From the NCBI RefSeq assembly GCF_030867145.1, contig NC_134434.1, positions 2,232,001-2,296,000 of the forward strand: a stretch of DNA of 64,000 nucleotides, read 5' to 3'. Under the pieces are notes generated by a model, which was not told the origin of the DNA, did not search any database, and saw only the letters and a program-made list of their open reading frames with translations. The translations under genes were made by a program, and so were the position numbers. The stretch comes from Opisthocomus hoazin (Eukaryota > Chordata > Aves > Opisthocomiformes > Opisthocomidae). Positions 33,691 to 47,000 of this stretch are shown here, in pieces (within the stretch, counting starts at the first letter, position 1; each line of letters opens with the position of its first letter).

Positions 33691-36600
33691 ATGAGCAGCA
33701 GCGGGGGCCCCGCGGCTCGGCTGTGCCGCCTGGAGCGGGGGCCGGACGGCTACGGCTTCCACCTGCACGGCGAGAAGGGCAAGCCGGGCCAGTTCATCCG
33801 GCTGGTGGAGGCGGGCTCGCCGGCCGAGCGCTCGGGGCTGCGGGCCGGGGACCGGCTGCTGGAGGTGGACGGCGAGAACGTGGAGCGGGAGAGCCATCAG
33901 CAGGTGGTGGAGCGCATCCGCGCCGCCGCCGGGACCGTCAGCCTCCTCGTCGTGGATCCGGTGGCCGACGAGCAGCTGCAGAAGCGGGGCGGGGAGGGCA
34001 CCGAGCCCCCCGGGCAGGCGGCACCGGAGCCGGTGGAGCCCGCGGCGAGGGAGCCCGGCGGCGGCGGCCAGCGGGTAAGCGGGCGGGGAGAGCGGGTTGG
34101 GACCTCCCGGTACCGGCCGTCGCCTTCCAGCCGAGCGAGCGGGAGCAGCCGCCGCCTCTGCCCCGGCCTCCCCCGGGCGCCCGGTGCGGTTTTTACTCTC
34201 GATTCTTTCTTCTTTTCTTTGCTTTGAACGTAGCTCCCGCCGCGCCCTGCTGCTTTTCTTTCTCTTTTATTTTTTTTATTTCAAATGTTGAGGGTTTTTT
34301 TTTTTGCTTAACGTTTTTCTCCACCAGCCGCGTTGGGTGCGCGGGGCTGTTGGGACCCCCTGTCGTGTCCCGGACCCCTTCGGCCTCTCCTGGTGCTCCA
34401 GGGCTGGTAAAACGGGGTGAGAAAAGCAACAGGGAGCAAGGGCGAGCTCCGACGAGCTGGGCTGGGGGCGGAGGGCATTAACCCGCTCCAAAATACAACC
34501 CAAAAAAGCTGCGGGAGAGGGTGTTTTTGGGGGGCTGTGGCTGCAGGTGGCCACTCGTGCCCTGAGCGGGTCCGGTCTCCGCTGCGGAGCGGAGGTGGTG
34601 AAGCCCTTCCCGGGTCGGGGGGGACTGATCCCATGGCTGGGTCCCCATCTACAGACACTCACTAATTCAGGAATGTCGGGCGTAAGCGGCGCGGGGGAGG
34701 TAGCGGTTGCACAAACAAAACCACGTAGAAAGGTGAGGAATTGGGAAATAGCTGACCTTTCCTGGCCGGAGCAGTTCCGAAGAGCCGCTCTGGGCTGCCG
34801 GAGAGAATACTGCTTTTTGTTTACTCAGCAAAAACATGTGTGTGGTCACGCCGGAGGTGAGGATGGTCTTCCTGGGAAGCAGGCTCCTGGTGTCCCTGGG
34901 GTGAGGGACCTGCTCAGGAGCTCCGATGACCCTGCTCCCATGGACCAGCCGTGGTGGTGACCGGTGGGATGGGCTGAGCCCCAGCTTCTGGCACTGGTGA
35001 AGGGCTGGTGCCACGGGGCCTTCCCAGTGCGGGTGCTGAGCCCCGGGTGGACTTTGGTGCTTTGCTGAGCTGTTGTCACGCAGGGTTTTGCTGAGGATCA
35101 GCTGTTTTTATTAGCTGTGTCTCCTGTTGGACTTTAGCCCGGTGCCGGCCGCTCGTTGCCCCCGTTCGGGCTGATCCGCTGCCTGGCCAAAGCGCTGCTC
35201 CGGCACCTCCCTGCCGGGCTTGTTCGTGTGGGAGCGACCGGGCTGTGCCCCCATCGCTGTCCCCCGTGGCATCCCTGGTCCCTTGGGTCTGGCCCTGTGC
35301 CTGGTTACGGTGCTGTGGGGGGAGCGTCCCTGCCCTCCCCTGTGTCACGGGGCCAGCGAGACCGTCTGTGCTGCGCTTGCTGCTCCCAGATCTCTCCGTG
35401 GGCTGGGGAAAATAAAAGGGATGTAGTCCGTGTCGCTTGGGCAGGTCCCCTGCCGTGCCTGGGGGGCTGAGGACGTGCAGTCCCCAGGGGGGACAGGGCA
35501 GCCACCTGCGTGCAGAGGCTGTGCTGGCCGGGGCGATGCAAAGGGCCTGGGAAGCTGGAGATGCCCTGTGGGTTTTGGGGGGCAGCCCCGGCGGGAGACA
35601 CCCCGCAGTTGTGGGGGGCAGGCTCGGGGTGCAGACCATGCAGAGCTACCGCGGGCGGTTTCTCTCTGCGCGGGAGCAGGAAGTGGGTGACACAGGGTGA
35701 CATTGCTGCATGGCCCGGGACGGTTTCTCAACAGGTAGCAGGAAATCTGGTGGCTGGGGGGCAGGGCTCAAGGCAGCAGAGCAAAGCCGAGCAGGTTTGG
35801 AGACGTCGCCCTAGCCGAGCACCCACTGCCCAGGGTGGGAAGATGCCGGGCGAGATGCTGAGCCAAGCCGGAGCGGGCAGACAGGGATTCCTCTACGGCG
35901 AGCCAGGAATGTGCTGGCGTGCCAGTTCTCCCGCTGCCCCGTCCCCCTGCAGCCCCCACGGCCCGGTCCCAGTCCCACGGGTTGGTGGGCTTCCCCCAGG
36001 CTGGCTGCGGTGGGGAGCGGGAGGTTTGCATGTGTCAGAGTCCTGTTTGCTTTGTCGGGCTGGACGTGCCTTTATTTGCTTAATGAGCCTGGAGACACTG
36101 CTGCCCGGGAGAGCCAGCCAGCAGCACCCGCACCCTGCATGGGGCGAGCGAGGGTTTAACATCTCCCACCCTTGAGCAGGATCCAGCCCCTCCGCAACCC
36201 TTCTGGGTCCTGCATGGTCAGGACCCTCCCTGTGCCATGGGGGTCGACACCCCTGCGGCTCCCAGTGCTGGGCATGGGCTGAGGAGGTTTTGGGGGGGGC
36301 GGGGGGTGTCTTCATGGGCTCCCTTCTCATTTCTATAAAACCCCGGGCATGCAAATCCCCGTGATGCTGGGGTGGAGATTTCGAGCCTCTCCGGAGGCAC
36401 CCGGGGAGCTGATCCGTGCACCCCGCTTCTGCAGCGCTGAGCCAGCGAGGGGGCCGTTGTACACCCCCGGCGTCGGTGCTGGGTGGCTGAACGTGGGGAC
36501 CAGCCCCGCTTCGGGGCCCCTGCGCCGCGGGGACCGTCCCCGGCGCTCGGCTGGGAGCCCTGACACCTTGTCCTCCCCCCGCCTGCGTTTCCGGAGGCTT

Positions 36601-39600
36601 CGGCCGCTCGGGAGCGTCTTGAGAAAGTTTCGTGCAAACCGCACGGCGTGAGCAGAGCGGCACCGGCTGCTTTCGCCAGGGCGAGGATTTTGCTACCGGC
36701 CCCGGGCTCCCCTCTTGCAAATTTAGTGCTAAATTAGAGCTCTCCCTGCCAGCAATGCTTGCCCCTCCTGGTAAAACCCGGGTGAGCCCCCCAGGCCTGG
36801 GTTTTGGGGTGTAACAGGGAGGAGATTTCCCCCCCCCCCCCATTTGGGAGCGTTGCGCTGGGGGTAGCTGGCGTCTAATTAGGAAATGAATTAAATTTCC
36901 TCTCAAGGCAGCTGCATGAAAAGCAGCTCCAGTCAAACGGGACGTGACGGGGATGCTGTGAGGAGGCTGCTTTGCATCCCCTTTGTATGAAGCCCGAATG
37001 CGTGCGCCAGGCTTCGGCACCCGTGTGAATTCGCTGGCCCGGGCGTCCTCGGAGCCGTTGTGTTTCTCTCTGAGTAACCCGGAGTGCTGCTGCCGACGGG
37101 CTTGTTGCTTCTTGTAGGGCTCCGGGGAGTTTCCTGGGACTTGGGGCTGCAAAAGCTGTCCTGAAATTGCTGGGAGCTGGGGAGCGGGTCCTGGCACACT
37201 GTTCAGTCGGGGTCCCCGTGTCCCTGCGGTGACTGGTCCTGCCGGGCGGCCAGAGGTGCTGGGGAGGGATGGTCCGGCACGCTTCTGGAGGGAGAAGTGT
37301 TTGGAGGTGCCCCAAGTCCTGTTCCAGGGCAGGACTAGGGATGTGACGCCGCTGAGCTCCCCATCCTCATCCTGCAGGCAGAGGGTCCCTCTGCCACCCC
37401 TGGGTGCAGAGGAGAGGGGTGGCACGGGGAGCCCGTGCTGGGGGCTCAGTCCGGCTCCCCTCACCGCCCTCCCCACCTGAAGCTGTAATTTTCTCCTAAT
37501 GAAGCTCTGCCAGCTCATCCATGCCCCAGCTCGGCGGGAGAGCTGCTGGCGTTGGAGGAGAGGATGCAAAAGCTTATAGAAATCAGGGGCATTTCCGTTC
37601 TCCTGCTGCCCAGCTCCCGGCTCCACAGCCGTGGGCCAGCTCTGCGTCCCGGGTGTTGACCCCAAACTCTCTCATTTTGAGTCCCTTCTGGCCAGGGGCA
37701 CTTTGGGGCTGGAGGGGTGCCCAACTGCGGGGTGCTCACCCGTGGACGGGCAGGATACAGCTTTGGGGGGGATCCTGCAGGGTTGGGTACGGCCGCCGGC
37801 GGATCGGATGCGTTTATGTTTTTCTCTCGGGGAGGCAGAACGGTGGCTGCCCGCAGGGTTTCTGCCGGCACGAGGGATCTGGGGAGGCTGAAGGTGGCCT
37901 GGCACGCTGGGCTGGAGGAGCTGCCAGCCGCTGGCCGGGGGTTCCTGGGGGGCCGGGTCGCGGCTCGGCTGGGCTGCCATCGCACCGGGGGCTCCTGCCT
38001 TGCTTGGTGCCTCCCTCGCTGCCATGACCTGTCCCCCTGCCCCGAGGCATCTGTCTGCCCTGCAGGGCCAGCCCCCCACCCCAACTCATGGCCCCAGTGT
38101 CTCGGGGAGCCCGGGCTGCCAGGGCTTTGTTGGAATGGGTGGGAGCGAAGTCCTCCCTCCTCCTTCTCCTCCTCGCCCGGGAACGCTGCCAGCGCCGCTT
38201 GCCGGGTGCTCCCTCCGGCTTTGTCCCGAGCTATCGGTGTGGAGCAACCCCGTGGTGCTGCCAAGGGCACCGGGAGCGTGGGTGCTCGCAGAGCCCAGAC
38301 CCCCTTCCCGGGGCCAGGCTGGGGAACCCGGGGAGGTGCTGCCTTCCTCCAGGCTCCACCAGCTCCTGCTGCTTGGCCTTGCTTCGGGGCTCCCCATCCC
38401 TACGCTCGCTAGGGGTTGCTGCCTGGGTGGAGGGGGCAGCACCTTGGGTGCTCCATGAACCCGCTGCCACCCGGGAACGGGGACTGAAGAAGAGAAAGCT
38501 GCGAGGGGACCTAATAAATGCTTATAAATATCTGAAGGGTGGGTGTCAGGAGGATGGGGCCAAGCTCTTTTCAGTGGTGCTGACAGGACAAGGGGCAATG
38601 GGCACAAACTGAAGCAGAGGAAGCTCCGTCTGAACATGAGGAAGAACTTCTTCCCTCTGAGGGTGACGGAGCCCTGGCCCAGGCTGCCCAGGGAGGCTGT
38701 GGAGTCTCCTTCTCTGGAGATATTCCAGCCCCACCTGGACGCGGTGCTGTGCAGCCTGCTCTGGGTGACCCTGCTTCAGCAGGAGGGTTGGACTGGGTGA
38801 CCCACAGAGGGCCCTGCCAACCCCTGCCATGCTGTGATTCTGTGATTCTGTGACTGGGGCAGAGCCCGCAGCCGAGCCCCCCCAGCACGGGGGAGCCAGG
38901 GGTGGCTGGAGCAGAGTCGAGGTGTTGCCGTACCCACCCAGGCAGGGAACCTGCGGAGGAGACACCACCAGTTCCTCGGGGTGCAGCCGGGCTGTTGCCC
39001 CGGGCATTGCCCAGCCGAGCCGTGGGTGCAGCGGGCCCTGTGTGACTGCCAGCGCCGCGACATCCCGCGCTCACCTTCGCTCCCCGGCAGGGTGCTTGGG
39101 TGCACCTCCCTCCCCGGGGCGTTGGCGAGCGGCGCCGGGGCGGCAGCCGGCCTTGACCCCGCAGGAAAGCGTTGTGCAAGAGGACGGGGTTTTATCTCAG
39201 CGTTGGGCTTGGAGGTTGCCAGTGCGTCACCCCGGCCCGCGCGGGACCCTGTGCCACCGCGGTGCTGCCAGGCATGGGGTGCCAGCACCCCGGGGACCAG
39301 GCTTTCCTGGCACGGGGCAAAGGGGGTTTCATAGCAAGAAGCGAGCGTGCTGTACAGGGGGTAAAGAGCAGCACGGTGCAGGTATGGTAGGGGAAATTCC
39401 TGCCGTGCACCTCCCTAGTGATGCTCTGGATACCAAAGGAGAACAAACAATCTCAGAAGAAAGAATAAATATTAACTCCCCCCCTGGTGAGGAACATTTC
39501 AGGAGCTCGAGCGTGGCTTGGCTGCTGGGAGAGCCCTACCAAAGCCCAGGAGCTGACGGTCAAGGCAGGATCAAACCATTTCCATATTGTTGTTATCTGG

Positions 39601-42600
39601 AAGTGGTGTTTGAGTGCTGGGGTCGGAGCAGTTCCGACAGCGCTGTGTGCAGGCAGCTCGTTCGTGTTGCCTGTTCCTCTGATGCTTCCCAGGCATCCCG
39701 CTGGGCGAGCGAAGGCAGCTCCTGTTTGCCAGGCTCCTGGGGATGCTCCTGCTTCCCCCGCTGCTGCAGTGTGGGGAATTGCGCTGTTAGAGGGCTCGTG
39801 GGGGGCCCTGGCTGCCCCAGTCGGGTTCCCTGGCTCTGGGTACTGGTCGATCCACGGGTCAGGGTGAAACTGGGCGCAGATGAGCTGGGTGTTGGCTCCT
39901 GGAGAGGTGAATGTCCCTTGTCACGCCGCCCCGGTCAAGCTGGTTTCTCATTTTGCAATCATGTAGGGTCGTGCTGGGGCATTGGGTTGTGCTTCGGTAT
40001 CGGGGCTGCTCCATCTGGCTCCCTGCTTGAGCTCCTTGTGCCCCTTCCCTGCCAGCAACGGCTGCAGGGTGCTCTGGGGTGGGGGTCCCACAGGTCCCAC
40101 TGCTGGATTTGCCGTGAAGGGAGGCTGGAGCTTGAGGGGGTGATGGAGGGGGTCTGCTCTGGCAGCTGAGGCTCCCCTGTCAGCAGAGGCTTCCCGGGTG
40201 GGGTGGGGGAGCTTCCCAGGCTGTGTTTCCTCCTCCGCCTTCACGTGGCTGTTACAACCCTGATCCCAAAAGGAAGAGTGTGGTCTGGGGACACACATAA
40301 TAACGTGTTTCTCTAACGTTTCGCTGCAATTAGTGTGCCCTGCACGTAATTAATTAAGTAGAGCCTGGGTTCGTAGGGTGTTTTGGCACGCTGTGTCCCA
40401 ACTCGAGGTGTCTGTGGGTGCAGGTGGCCACCCGAGGATGATGTCCCTGCCACCCGAGCAGATGTCTGGTGGTCCCAGTGCTGCCCCTGGGTGTTGGGGG
40501 GGGGGTCCGGGAGCGGCTTTCCCACGGGCTGTCCCGTTGCAGGAGGAGCTCCGGCCTCGGCTGTGCTGCATGAAGAAGGGCCCCAACGGCTACGGCTTCA
40601 ACCTGCACAGCGACAAGAGCCGCCCGGGGCAGTACGTGCGTGCCGTCGACCCCGACTCGCCGGCCGAGGCGTCGGGCTTGGCCCCCCAGGACCGCATCGT
40701 CGAGGTACGCCGGGGCAGGAGGAGTCTCCCCAAAAAGCTCGGTGCTCCTCACGTCTCGGTGCCCCGGAGGGAGGTGTCCTTCGCTGGAACGGTGTCCCCG
40801 GCGTCGGCGGTGACTCACGGCACAGCCACCCGACCTGTGCCAGCCTGCCGGTCCCCACCCAGGGCGCAGCCGGCGGGAGCAGCACCGCGGAGGGCTGGGG
40901 CTGGGCACTGATGAGCTGGCTGTGGGATAAGCAGTGGTAGCACTGTCCCTTCCCTGGTGCAGGAGTTGTCCCTGGGCTGTCCCTGGGGTGGGGCAGGCTG
41001 AGGACAAGGTGCATGGTGGCACCAAGCCTTGCTGCCGGCCGTGACCGGGGTGGGAACGGGGACAGGGTTTGTGGTGGGTGGGGTGGTGACCCACGAGGGC
41101 AAGGACTGGCTGAGCCCCAACCCCACTGCTCACCAGGGTGTGGGGCTGCTGCCTCTTCTGGGGTGAAACTCTGGGGTCTCTGGGGACCGTGCCATGGCAC
41201 AAGGGCTTTATGCCTTGCCCGTGCTGCCCACCTCCTGCGCCAGCCCCGGTTCCGTGCCCTGCTGGGTGCTCCCTGCCAGCTTTGCCTGTTCGATCCCGTG
41301 CTAATCACTCGCAGGAAAATCTGCTTTTAATGAGGTTTTGCTGGCTTCACCGCTAATCCCTGCGAGGCTGCAGATACCTGCAGGGGCTGTGGGGTGGCTG
41401 TGCCGGGGTAGTGACTGGTACCAGGGCTGATACCCGGCCCCTCGGTGGAGCTCCTGAGGGTCGGATGTCCCCCGGCCCCAGCGGTGACGTGGTGCCGTGC
41501 CTGCAGGTGAACGGGGTGTGCATGGAGGGCAAGCAGCACGCCGACGTGGTGGCAGCCATCAAGGCGGGCGGCGACGAGACCAGGCTGCTGGTGGTGGACG
41601 TCCTCACGGATGAGTTCTTCAAGAAGTGCAAGGTGGTGCCGTCGGAGGAGCACCTGGCAGGTGGGCTGGGGGCTGTTTGTGCCACCTCTGCCAGCTCTGT
41701 GTCACCTTGTCACCAAACATGGGGGGTGCTAAGGGGATCCCTGAGCTCTGGGAGGTGGAAGTCTCATCACCCTGGGGCCAAGCTGAGTCACCCAGCTTTG
41801 GTGTCTCCCTGTACTGGGGCGGTGGGGCCAACGTGGGCTCTGCGGGGTTGCACTTTGGCAGGGTTTATGGCTTGGGGAGCAAACAGGCAGCATCCCCCCT
41901 TTGCTTTCCTCCACAACCTCAACTGAGCTGTGGCCCCCTTCCTGTTATATGGTGGTCCCCGGGACGATGGGGGGGTCTCGCTGGACTCCAGATCATGGCT
42001 GTCACCATGGGGATGTGCCTGGCAGCATCCCCCCGTGCTGCAGGCTGTTGCGAGGGGTGGGTTAACAAATTCGGGACCTGGGCGGTGTTGGGTGAGTGTT
42101 GGCCACGTGCAACCTTTGCTGGGCACCGCTGTGCCCCCCGATGAGGGGACACGGGGAGGAGGGGACAGAGCACATGCATCCTCACCCAGCACCTGTGTCC
42201 TCACCCTGCAGGTCCCTTGCCAGAACCAGTTGCCAATGGTGACATAGGGAAGGTAAGAGAGCCTCGTCTTGCTGCTAATCCCATCTAGGCCAGTCTCAGG
42301 TGTCCCCTCTGCCCATGAGTGGGTGATGCCACCAGGGACCACAGTGCTCCTGGGCTGCCACACAAGAGCTGGTGCCACCGGGAAGGGGGTTGCCTGTGGG
42401 GTGGGGTGTCATGGAGGTGGCTGCAATGCCTGCCTTCCTCCTCATCCTCATGATGCTGCAGGGCTGGGAGCCCCAATGCTGCAGGGAAGTAGCATCCAGC
42501 CCTGCAGCCGCCTTCCTCCTCCTCCTCCCGCTAAAGCCAGGGCAGTCAGGCTGGGCTTTAATCCTTCCCCGCCCCGGACGGGCCGCACGGAAGGTATTTA

Positions 42601-43092
42601 TGAGCCTGGAGCTCGCAGGGGATTATGTGTGGGGAGGACGGATTTTGCTTTTGCGGCTCCAGGGGCCGTTCCCAAACCCCAGGGCTGGAGCTGCCCTGCT
42701 CACGCTCCCTCCCTGCCCCCTCCCAGGAAAACGGTGGAGAAGCACGGTCCAACTCGGTGTCTGAGAGCCCGCCCAGCCCCAGGCCGCTGTCTGTGTCCCC
42801 CGACTCCGGCGAGACCCACAGCAAGGTAGGGCTGGGGATGCCAGGGGTAGGTGGTAGCTGGAGAGTGGGGTCTGGGCTGTCCTGGGGGGGGGGCATGGCG
42901 GGGCTGACGCAGCCTCTCACCCCCCAGCCTGATGCACAGGAGAGTGACAAGCGCCATTCGGCACCCGGCTCCCTCCTGGACCTCGACATCCCGCTGGCGG
43001 TGGCCAAGGAGCGGGCGCACCAGAAGCGCACCAGCAAGCGGGCACCCCAGATGGACTGGAGCAAGAAAAACGAACTGTTCAGCAACCTGTGA
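33691..43092 (+). CDS. SLC9A3R1: NHERF1 (EBP50) scaffold, two PDZ domains
   Basis: NHERF1 is a scaffold under the apical plasma membrane that ties transporters and receptors to ezrin and actin. Six exons (33691-34074, 40543-40704, 41507-41660, 42212-42252, 42727-42825, 42928-43092) sum to 1005 bases, or 334 residues, with all phases agreeing. PDZ1 covers about residues 10-90 (GYGFHL binding loop, HQQVV in the ligand-facing helix). PDZ2 covers about 133-213 ([14 protein letters not shown]). The last exon is the ezrin-binding tail, with [16 protein letters not shown] and the C-terminal PDZ ligand FSNL that can fold back on PDZ2. The first ATG is in a cgccgccATG context, and the N-terminus matches the family. 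The protein is about 24 residues shorter than the 358 I recall for human, mostly in the linker between the PDZ domains and the region after PDZ2. Confidence 0.97.
34075..40542 (+). other. SLC9A3R1: NHERF1 first intron
   Basis: A 6.5-kb GC-rich intron. It holds one CR1 copy (38484-38853) and a C tract at about 36,829-36,841. No other exon is recognised. The 590-residue open frame on the minus strand at 35893-37665 has no domain signature and is treated as a GC-driven shadow. Confidence 0.6.
38484..38853 (+). mobile_element. CR1 LINE fragment, 3' end (copy 3)
   Basis: A 5'-truncated CR1 starts near 'gaagaagagaaagctgcga' and ends in two ATTCTGTG-type tail units at about 38,834-38,853. It is very like copies 1 and 2, with a short deletion ('gtgctgacagg' where the others read gtgcccagtgacagg or close). 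It lies in NHERF1 intron 1, sense orientation. Confidence 0.92.
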
Positions 43093-44047
43093 AGGCCCTG
43101 GGGGGGGTGGTGAGGAGGGCGAGGGTCCACCGACCCCCACCCGGCTTCGCACCAACCTCTCCTGCATCCCTCTCCTCCCTGCTGCGGGCTCCTGGCGGGG
43201 CTGCAGGGCTGCTCCCCACCACCCTGACCTGAGGGATGGGGCTCGGTGGCCAGTGAGCATCCCTGCAGCGGGGTCCTGGGCGGTGGTTTTAGGCTGGAGA
43301 GAGCTGGGGGGTGCTGGGGGGGTGCCCTCTCCTGTGAGCCCATCCCCAGGGTGCTCCTCCAGCCCTGCCTTGAAGCCCTGCACACCCCCATAGGCACCAG
43401 CCAGGCGTTTGGGGGGGGTCGGGGGTTTGGGGTGGCCCCATGCCCAACACTTTTGATCCCTGCTGCTCCCTGGTCTTCCCTCACCCCAATGCCCATCTCC
43501 ATTTGAGTGTCCTGCACCCCCCTGCCCCACAAATTGCCCTTTAACTGCAAAACCTGAGGCTTTTAGTGACTTTTAGCAAACCCCACCTGCCCGGCCACTG
43601 ACCACAGCGATTCCTCCCCGGGGTGTTTGACCCCGGCCTGGCAAGCTCCGTCCATGATGACCCTGTCCCTTCACCCCTGGGTCCCAGGGGGTTCAAGGAG
43701 GGACACGGGCACCCAGCACAGCAGGGAGCTCCCAGTACCCTGCCCCGGGGCTCTTCTGGGAGAGGAGAGGGTGTCTGGAGCCAGCACAGCAAGCAATAAT
43801 TATCTCCTTTGTTCCTGCTCACTCCTGGAGACAGAGCTGATCAGGGTTTGAATCCAACACTGTTTAATTTAAAGGCTTCTCAATAGACTCTGTTTTTTTC
43901 CAAAATAAGAGTTCTCCAATCACACTGTTATTTTTTTTTTAAATGTATTTTGTGGAAATTCTTCCTGTGGATGTTTTGTTTCTGTGTTTCGCGATCGGGT
44001 GTTGTTGTACTGTCCAGCTCAAGAGAAATTCTGTTTACTGGAATAAA
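43093..44047 (+). other. SLC9A3R1: NHERF1 3' UTR
   Basis: About 950 bases from the stop codon to an AATAAA at 44042-44047. The second half turns A/T-rich (43,850-44,050), as expected for a regulated 3' UTR. No other coding signal is seen. Confidence 0.7.
44042..44047 (+). terminator. SLC9A3R1: poly(A) signal AATAAA of NHERF1
   Basis: A canonical hexamer in an A/T-rich stretch, with 'cacgtgtccggtc' downstream. It is the only AATAAA between the stop codon and the next element. Confidence 0.7.
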
Positions 44048-47000
44048 CCTTCCTGACTTCACGTGTCCGGTCTAAGGTTAATCCTTCCGAAGCCCACCGA
44101 TATGTGGGGCCTTACTGGGGGCTCCCTATCCCACCGGTGCTGGGGCAAGAGGTAGGTAGTGCTCCCAGTGGTGGGTGACACTGGGGCTGGTTTGGGTGCC
44201 CTCAGCACCCAGTGGGGCCAGGCAGAGGGGTTGGGGAAGGACCGGCTGGTCCCAGTGCGGGTTAATGCCTCGGGGTGATTAAAGGGCTCTAATCCCCTGG
44301 GCAGTGCAGGAGGGGTGGTGTGAGGCTCTAATCTGTGTCTGCTGGCCTGGCTGGAGGGTGGCAGCTCTGCTGGGGTAGCCCAAACCTGCCCCAGCCCCTC
44401 TCGAGGAGGGGGGGGGGGGGGGTTGGGGTGAGCCTGAGCCCCCGGGTGGCATCCAGGGCTGGGGGAAGGCAGGGGGGGGACCTGTGGGGAGAGGGTTGCG
44501 TGTCAGATTGGATATCAGGAAAAATTTCTTTACTGAAAGAGCGGTCAGGCATTGGACCAGGCTGCCCAGGGAAGCGGTGGAGTCCCCATCCCTGGAGGGG
44601 TTCAAAAAACGTGTGGATGTGGCACTTCAGAACATGGTTTAGCAGGCGTGGTGGTGACGGTTGGACCTGATGATCTTAGAGGTCTTTTCCAACCTTAACG
44701 ATTCTGTGGATCTTAGCCCTGTCTGGGGAGTGACGCAGGGGAAGGTGGGGCAGAGAGGTGTTTCAGCGTGCGGTTGGTGATGGTGCTGGGGGCTGGGATG
44801 CCCCCGGGGCTCCGTCACCCTCCCTGCTTCCCTGGGTGATGTTTAAGCCCCTGTGGGGCAGTTTATATGCGGCCAAGCTAAGCCATGCTACCGTGGTGGG
44901 TGAGCGTGGGGCCATGCTGCGGTTGGGTAGCTTGGCAGGGCTGGTGACACCACGGCTGCACTGGGGAGGGTGGGACAGTGGCCTCTGGGGGACAAGGCAG
45001 CGCTCTTGGCAGTGGCCATGGCATGCCGTGGACCCCTGGCTTCTGCCTGGCATCCTCGCTTCCTCCCCTTCTGCGCACTCCAAGCCTCCAGACAAGCCCC
45101 TCCACCTGCGCAGATGAGTTGTCACAGAGGTCTGCAGCTCAAGGGATGCCCAAGTGACGAAGGCCACCACATCTGCAGGGGACATGTAGGCTGTTACTTC
45201 CCCCTGGGACCTGGGGGAGCCCATTTCAACCTGCCGTGTCCTCTGCAGCAATGCTGCCAAATGGAGGTGAGCTTCTGTCCCCCCCTGCACCCCACTGGGG
45301 CACGCAGGGTGCCCCTGTCCCCTGCTGTCCCCCCACACCTCCTTGGGCCATGCAGGGTGTCCCTGCCTGGGACGGGGTGCCATGCTGCGGGCTGGGGCTG
45401 CCTGTGCAGGGCAGGGGTGGGGGCACCCGGTGTGTCCTGGTCACATATTTTGCACCTTTACCCAGTCGGAGAAGCCTGGGGACTGGTCCCTGTGGGAACC
45501 CCGGTTGAGCCGGGCCGGGTCCCCCTACCCGGGGGAGGGCCGTAGCTCCGGGACAGACCCAACTTTGTTTCAGGTTTCCAGGGCAAAGGCTTTTCCCAGG
45601 CGCCTGTGGAGGTGGGGGAGCGTGCCGGCGTTGCCGGGGGACCGGGGATGCCAAGCGGGGTGCTCGCCGGCTCCGGAGCAACCGGTCGGGCACGGGGAGC
45701 CGCACTGGGGCCAGGGAAGAGAGCACGGTTTCACTGTGCCCCCCTCGGCCCTGGCAGCAGAGGTTAAAAGAAATTATTTTTCCCACCTTTGTTGCCTTTT
45801 AGCGGAGCAAATCCTGCCCCAGCTACCCCTCTCCTGCCAGTCCGACCTTGCTGCTCTGGCAGAGGGATGAAATACGGCACGGACGGAGCGCAGAGCGGGC
45901 AGCTCACCCGGCAGGTTCGGCAAATCTCATTCTGGGGGACAGAATCCACTCCTGCCTGCAGCAGGTGACGAAGAACACGAGGATTAGTAGCCTTCATCAC
46001 GGTAATCCCAGCTGGAAGTAGAGCCGCTCTTCACTTTAATACAGCACAAAGCTTTTGCTGCAACTAAATCCACGCTAAGTACTTGTTTATACCATGATAC
46101 GCTGTCGCCATGCTCGGTTTTAATATTAGTCACAGGAATGATGTATTTAATTAAACTAAAATCGGAAAACTAAAACCCCCAGGCCCTAAAAATACAGGCA
46201 TAGCAACACTAAAAATTCCACAGTTTACCAATCTTGGATAAATGCATCCTCGGGCAAATCTGAAAGCTATTACCTGATACTCTGCAATTGGAGCAAATAA
46301 TTTCTGGTCTGGAATTAGCCATTGCGGCTGCTATTGCAGGGGGAAAACAGGCAGGAGTGTCAGTCACCCTCCTTACCTTCTGGCCTCTCTGAGCAAGCTT
46401 CCCCGCGGTGCAGGGCAGGAAAGGTCAGGCTCAGTGACTGCATTAAAGAGTCTCTCCAGTGGGAGTCAGGCAAGAGCCTCTCCTCCAGCAACAGATCTTT
46501 TGTATCCCACAGCGGAGGCTGGCAGCTAACTCCTGCCCTAAATATATCCGCCCTCAGTAAGAGATATATTCCTCCCCCCCCCATCTTACTACAGAGCAGT
46601 GAACAGAGCCTCCTGACTCGGCAGAGCAAGTCCTGCGCTCCTGGAAGAAGGGGATCGCTGTTCTGTCTCCTTTCAGCTGTGTTCTCCTCCTTGCTTTCAT
46701 AAAAGCAGCCTGGTAAAATGCAGTGCGATATCCCTTCACTCACGGCCTGAGGTTTCCAGGTCCAAAGCACGCCCTGAACCTCAGCAAGGGGTTTTGTGGC
46801 AGCAGCCTCCTGCAGCTGCCAGTGCCCCTCCTGACGCAGCCATCGCGGCGAGGCTCCGCTCCCGTCTCGGTCAGCCAATACCAATAATTTTCATCACATT
46901 AACAGCACTTGCCCTTTGGTTGTGCTCCCTCCACAGCTGGGCCTCTCGCTGCCAGGACCCGGCAGTGCCCCCCAGAAATCAGGGTTCAGAGAGTCTCTGC

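Noticed and set aside
35893-37665. 590-codon open frame on the minus strand
   Set aside because: It lies in NHERF1 intron 1, has no domain or family signature, is rich in Pro/Arg/Ala/Gly as expected of GC-rich DNA, and has no promoter or splice support.
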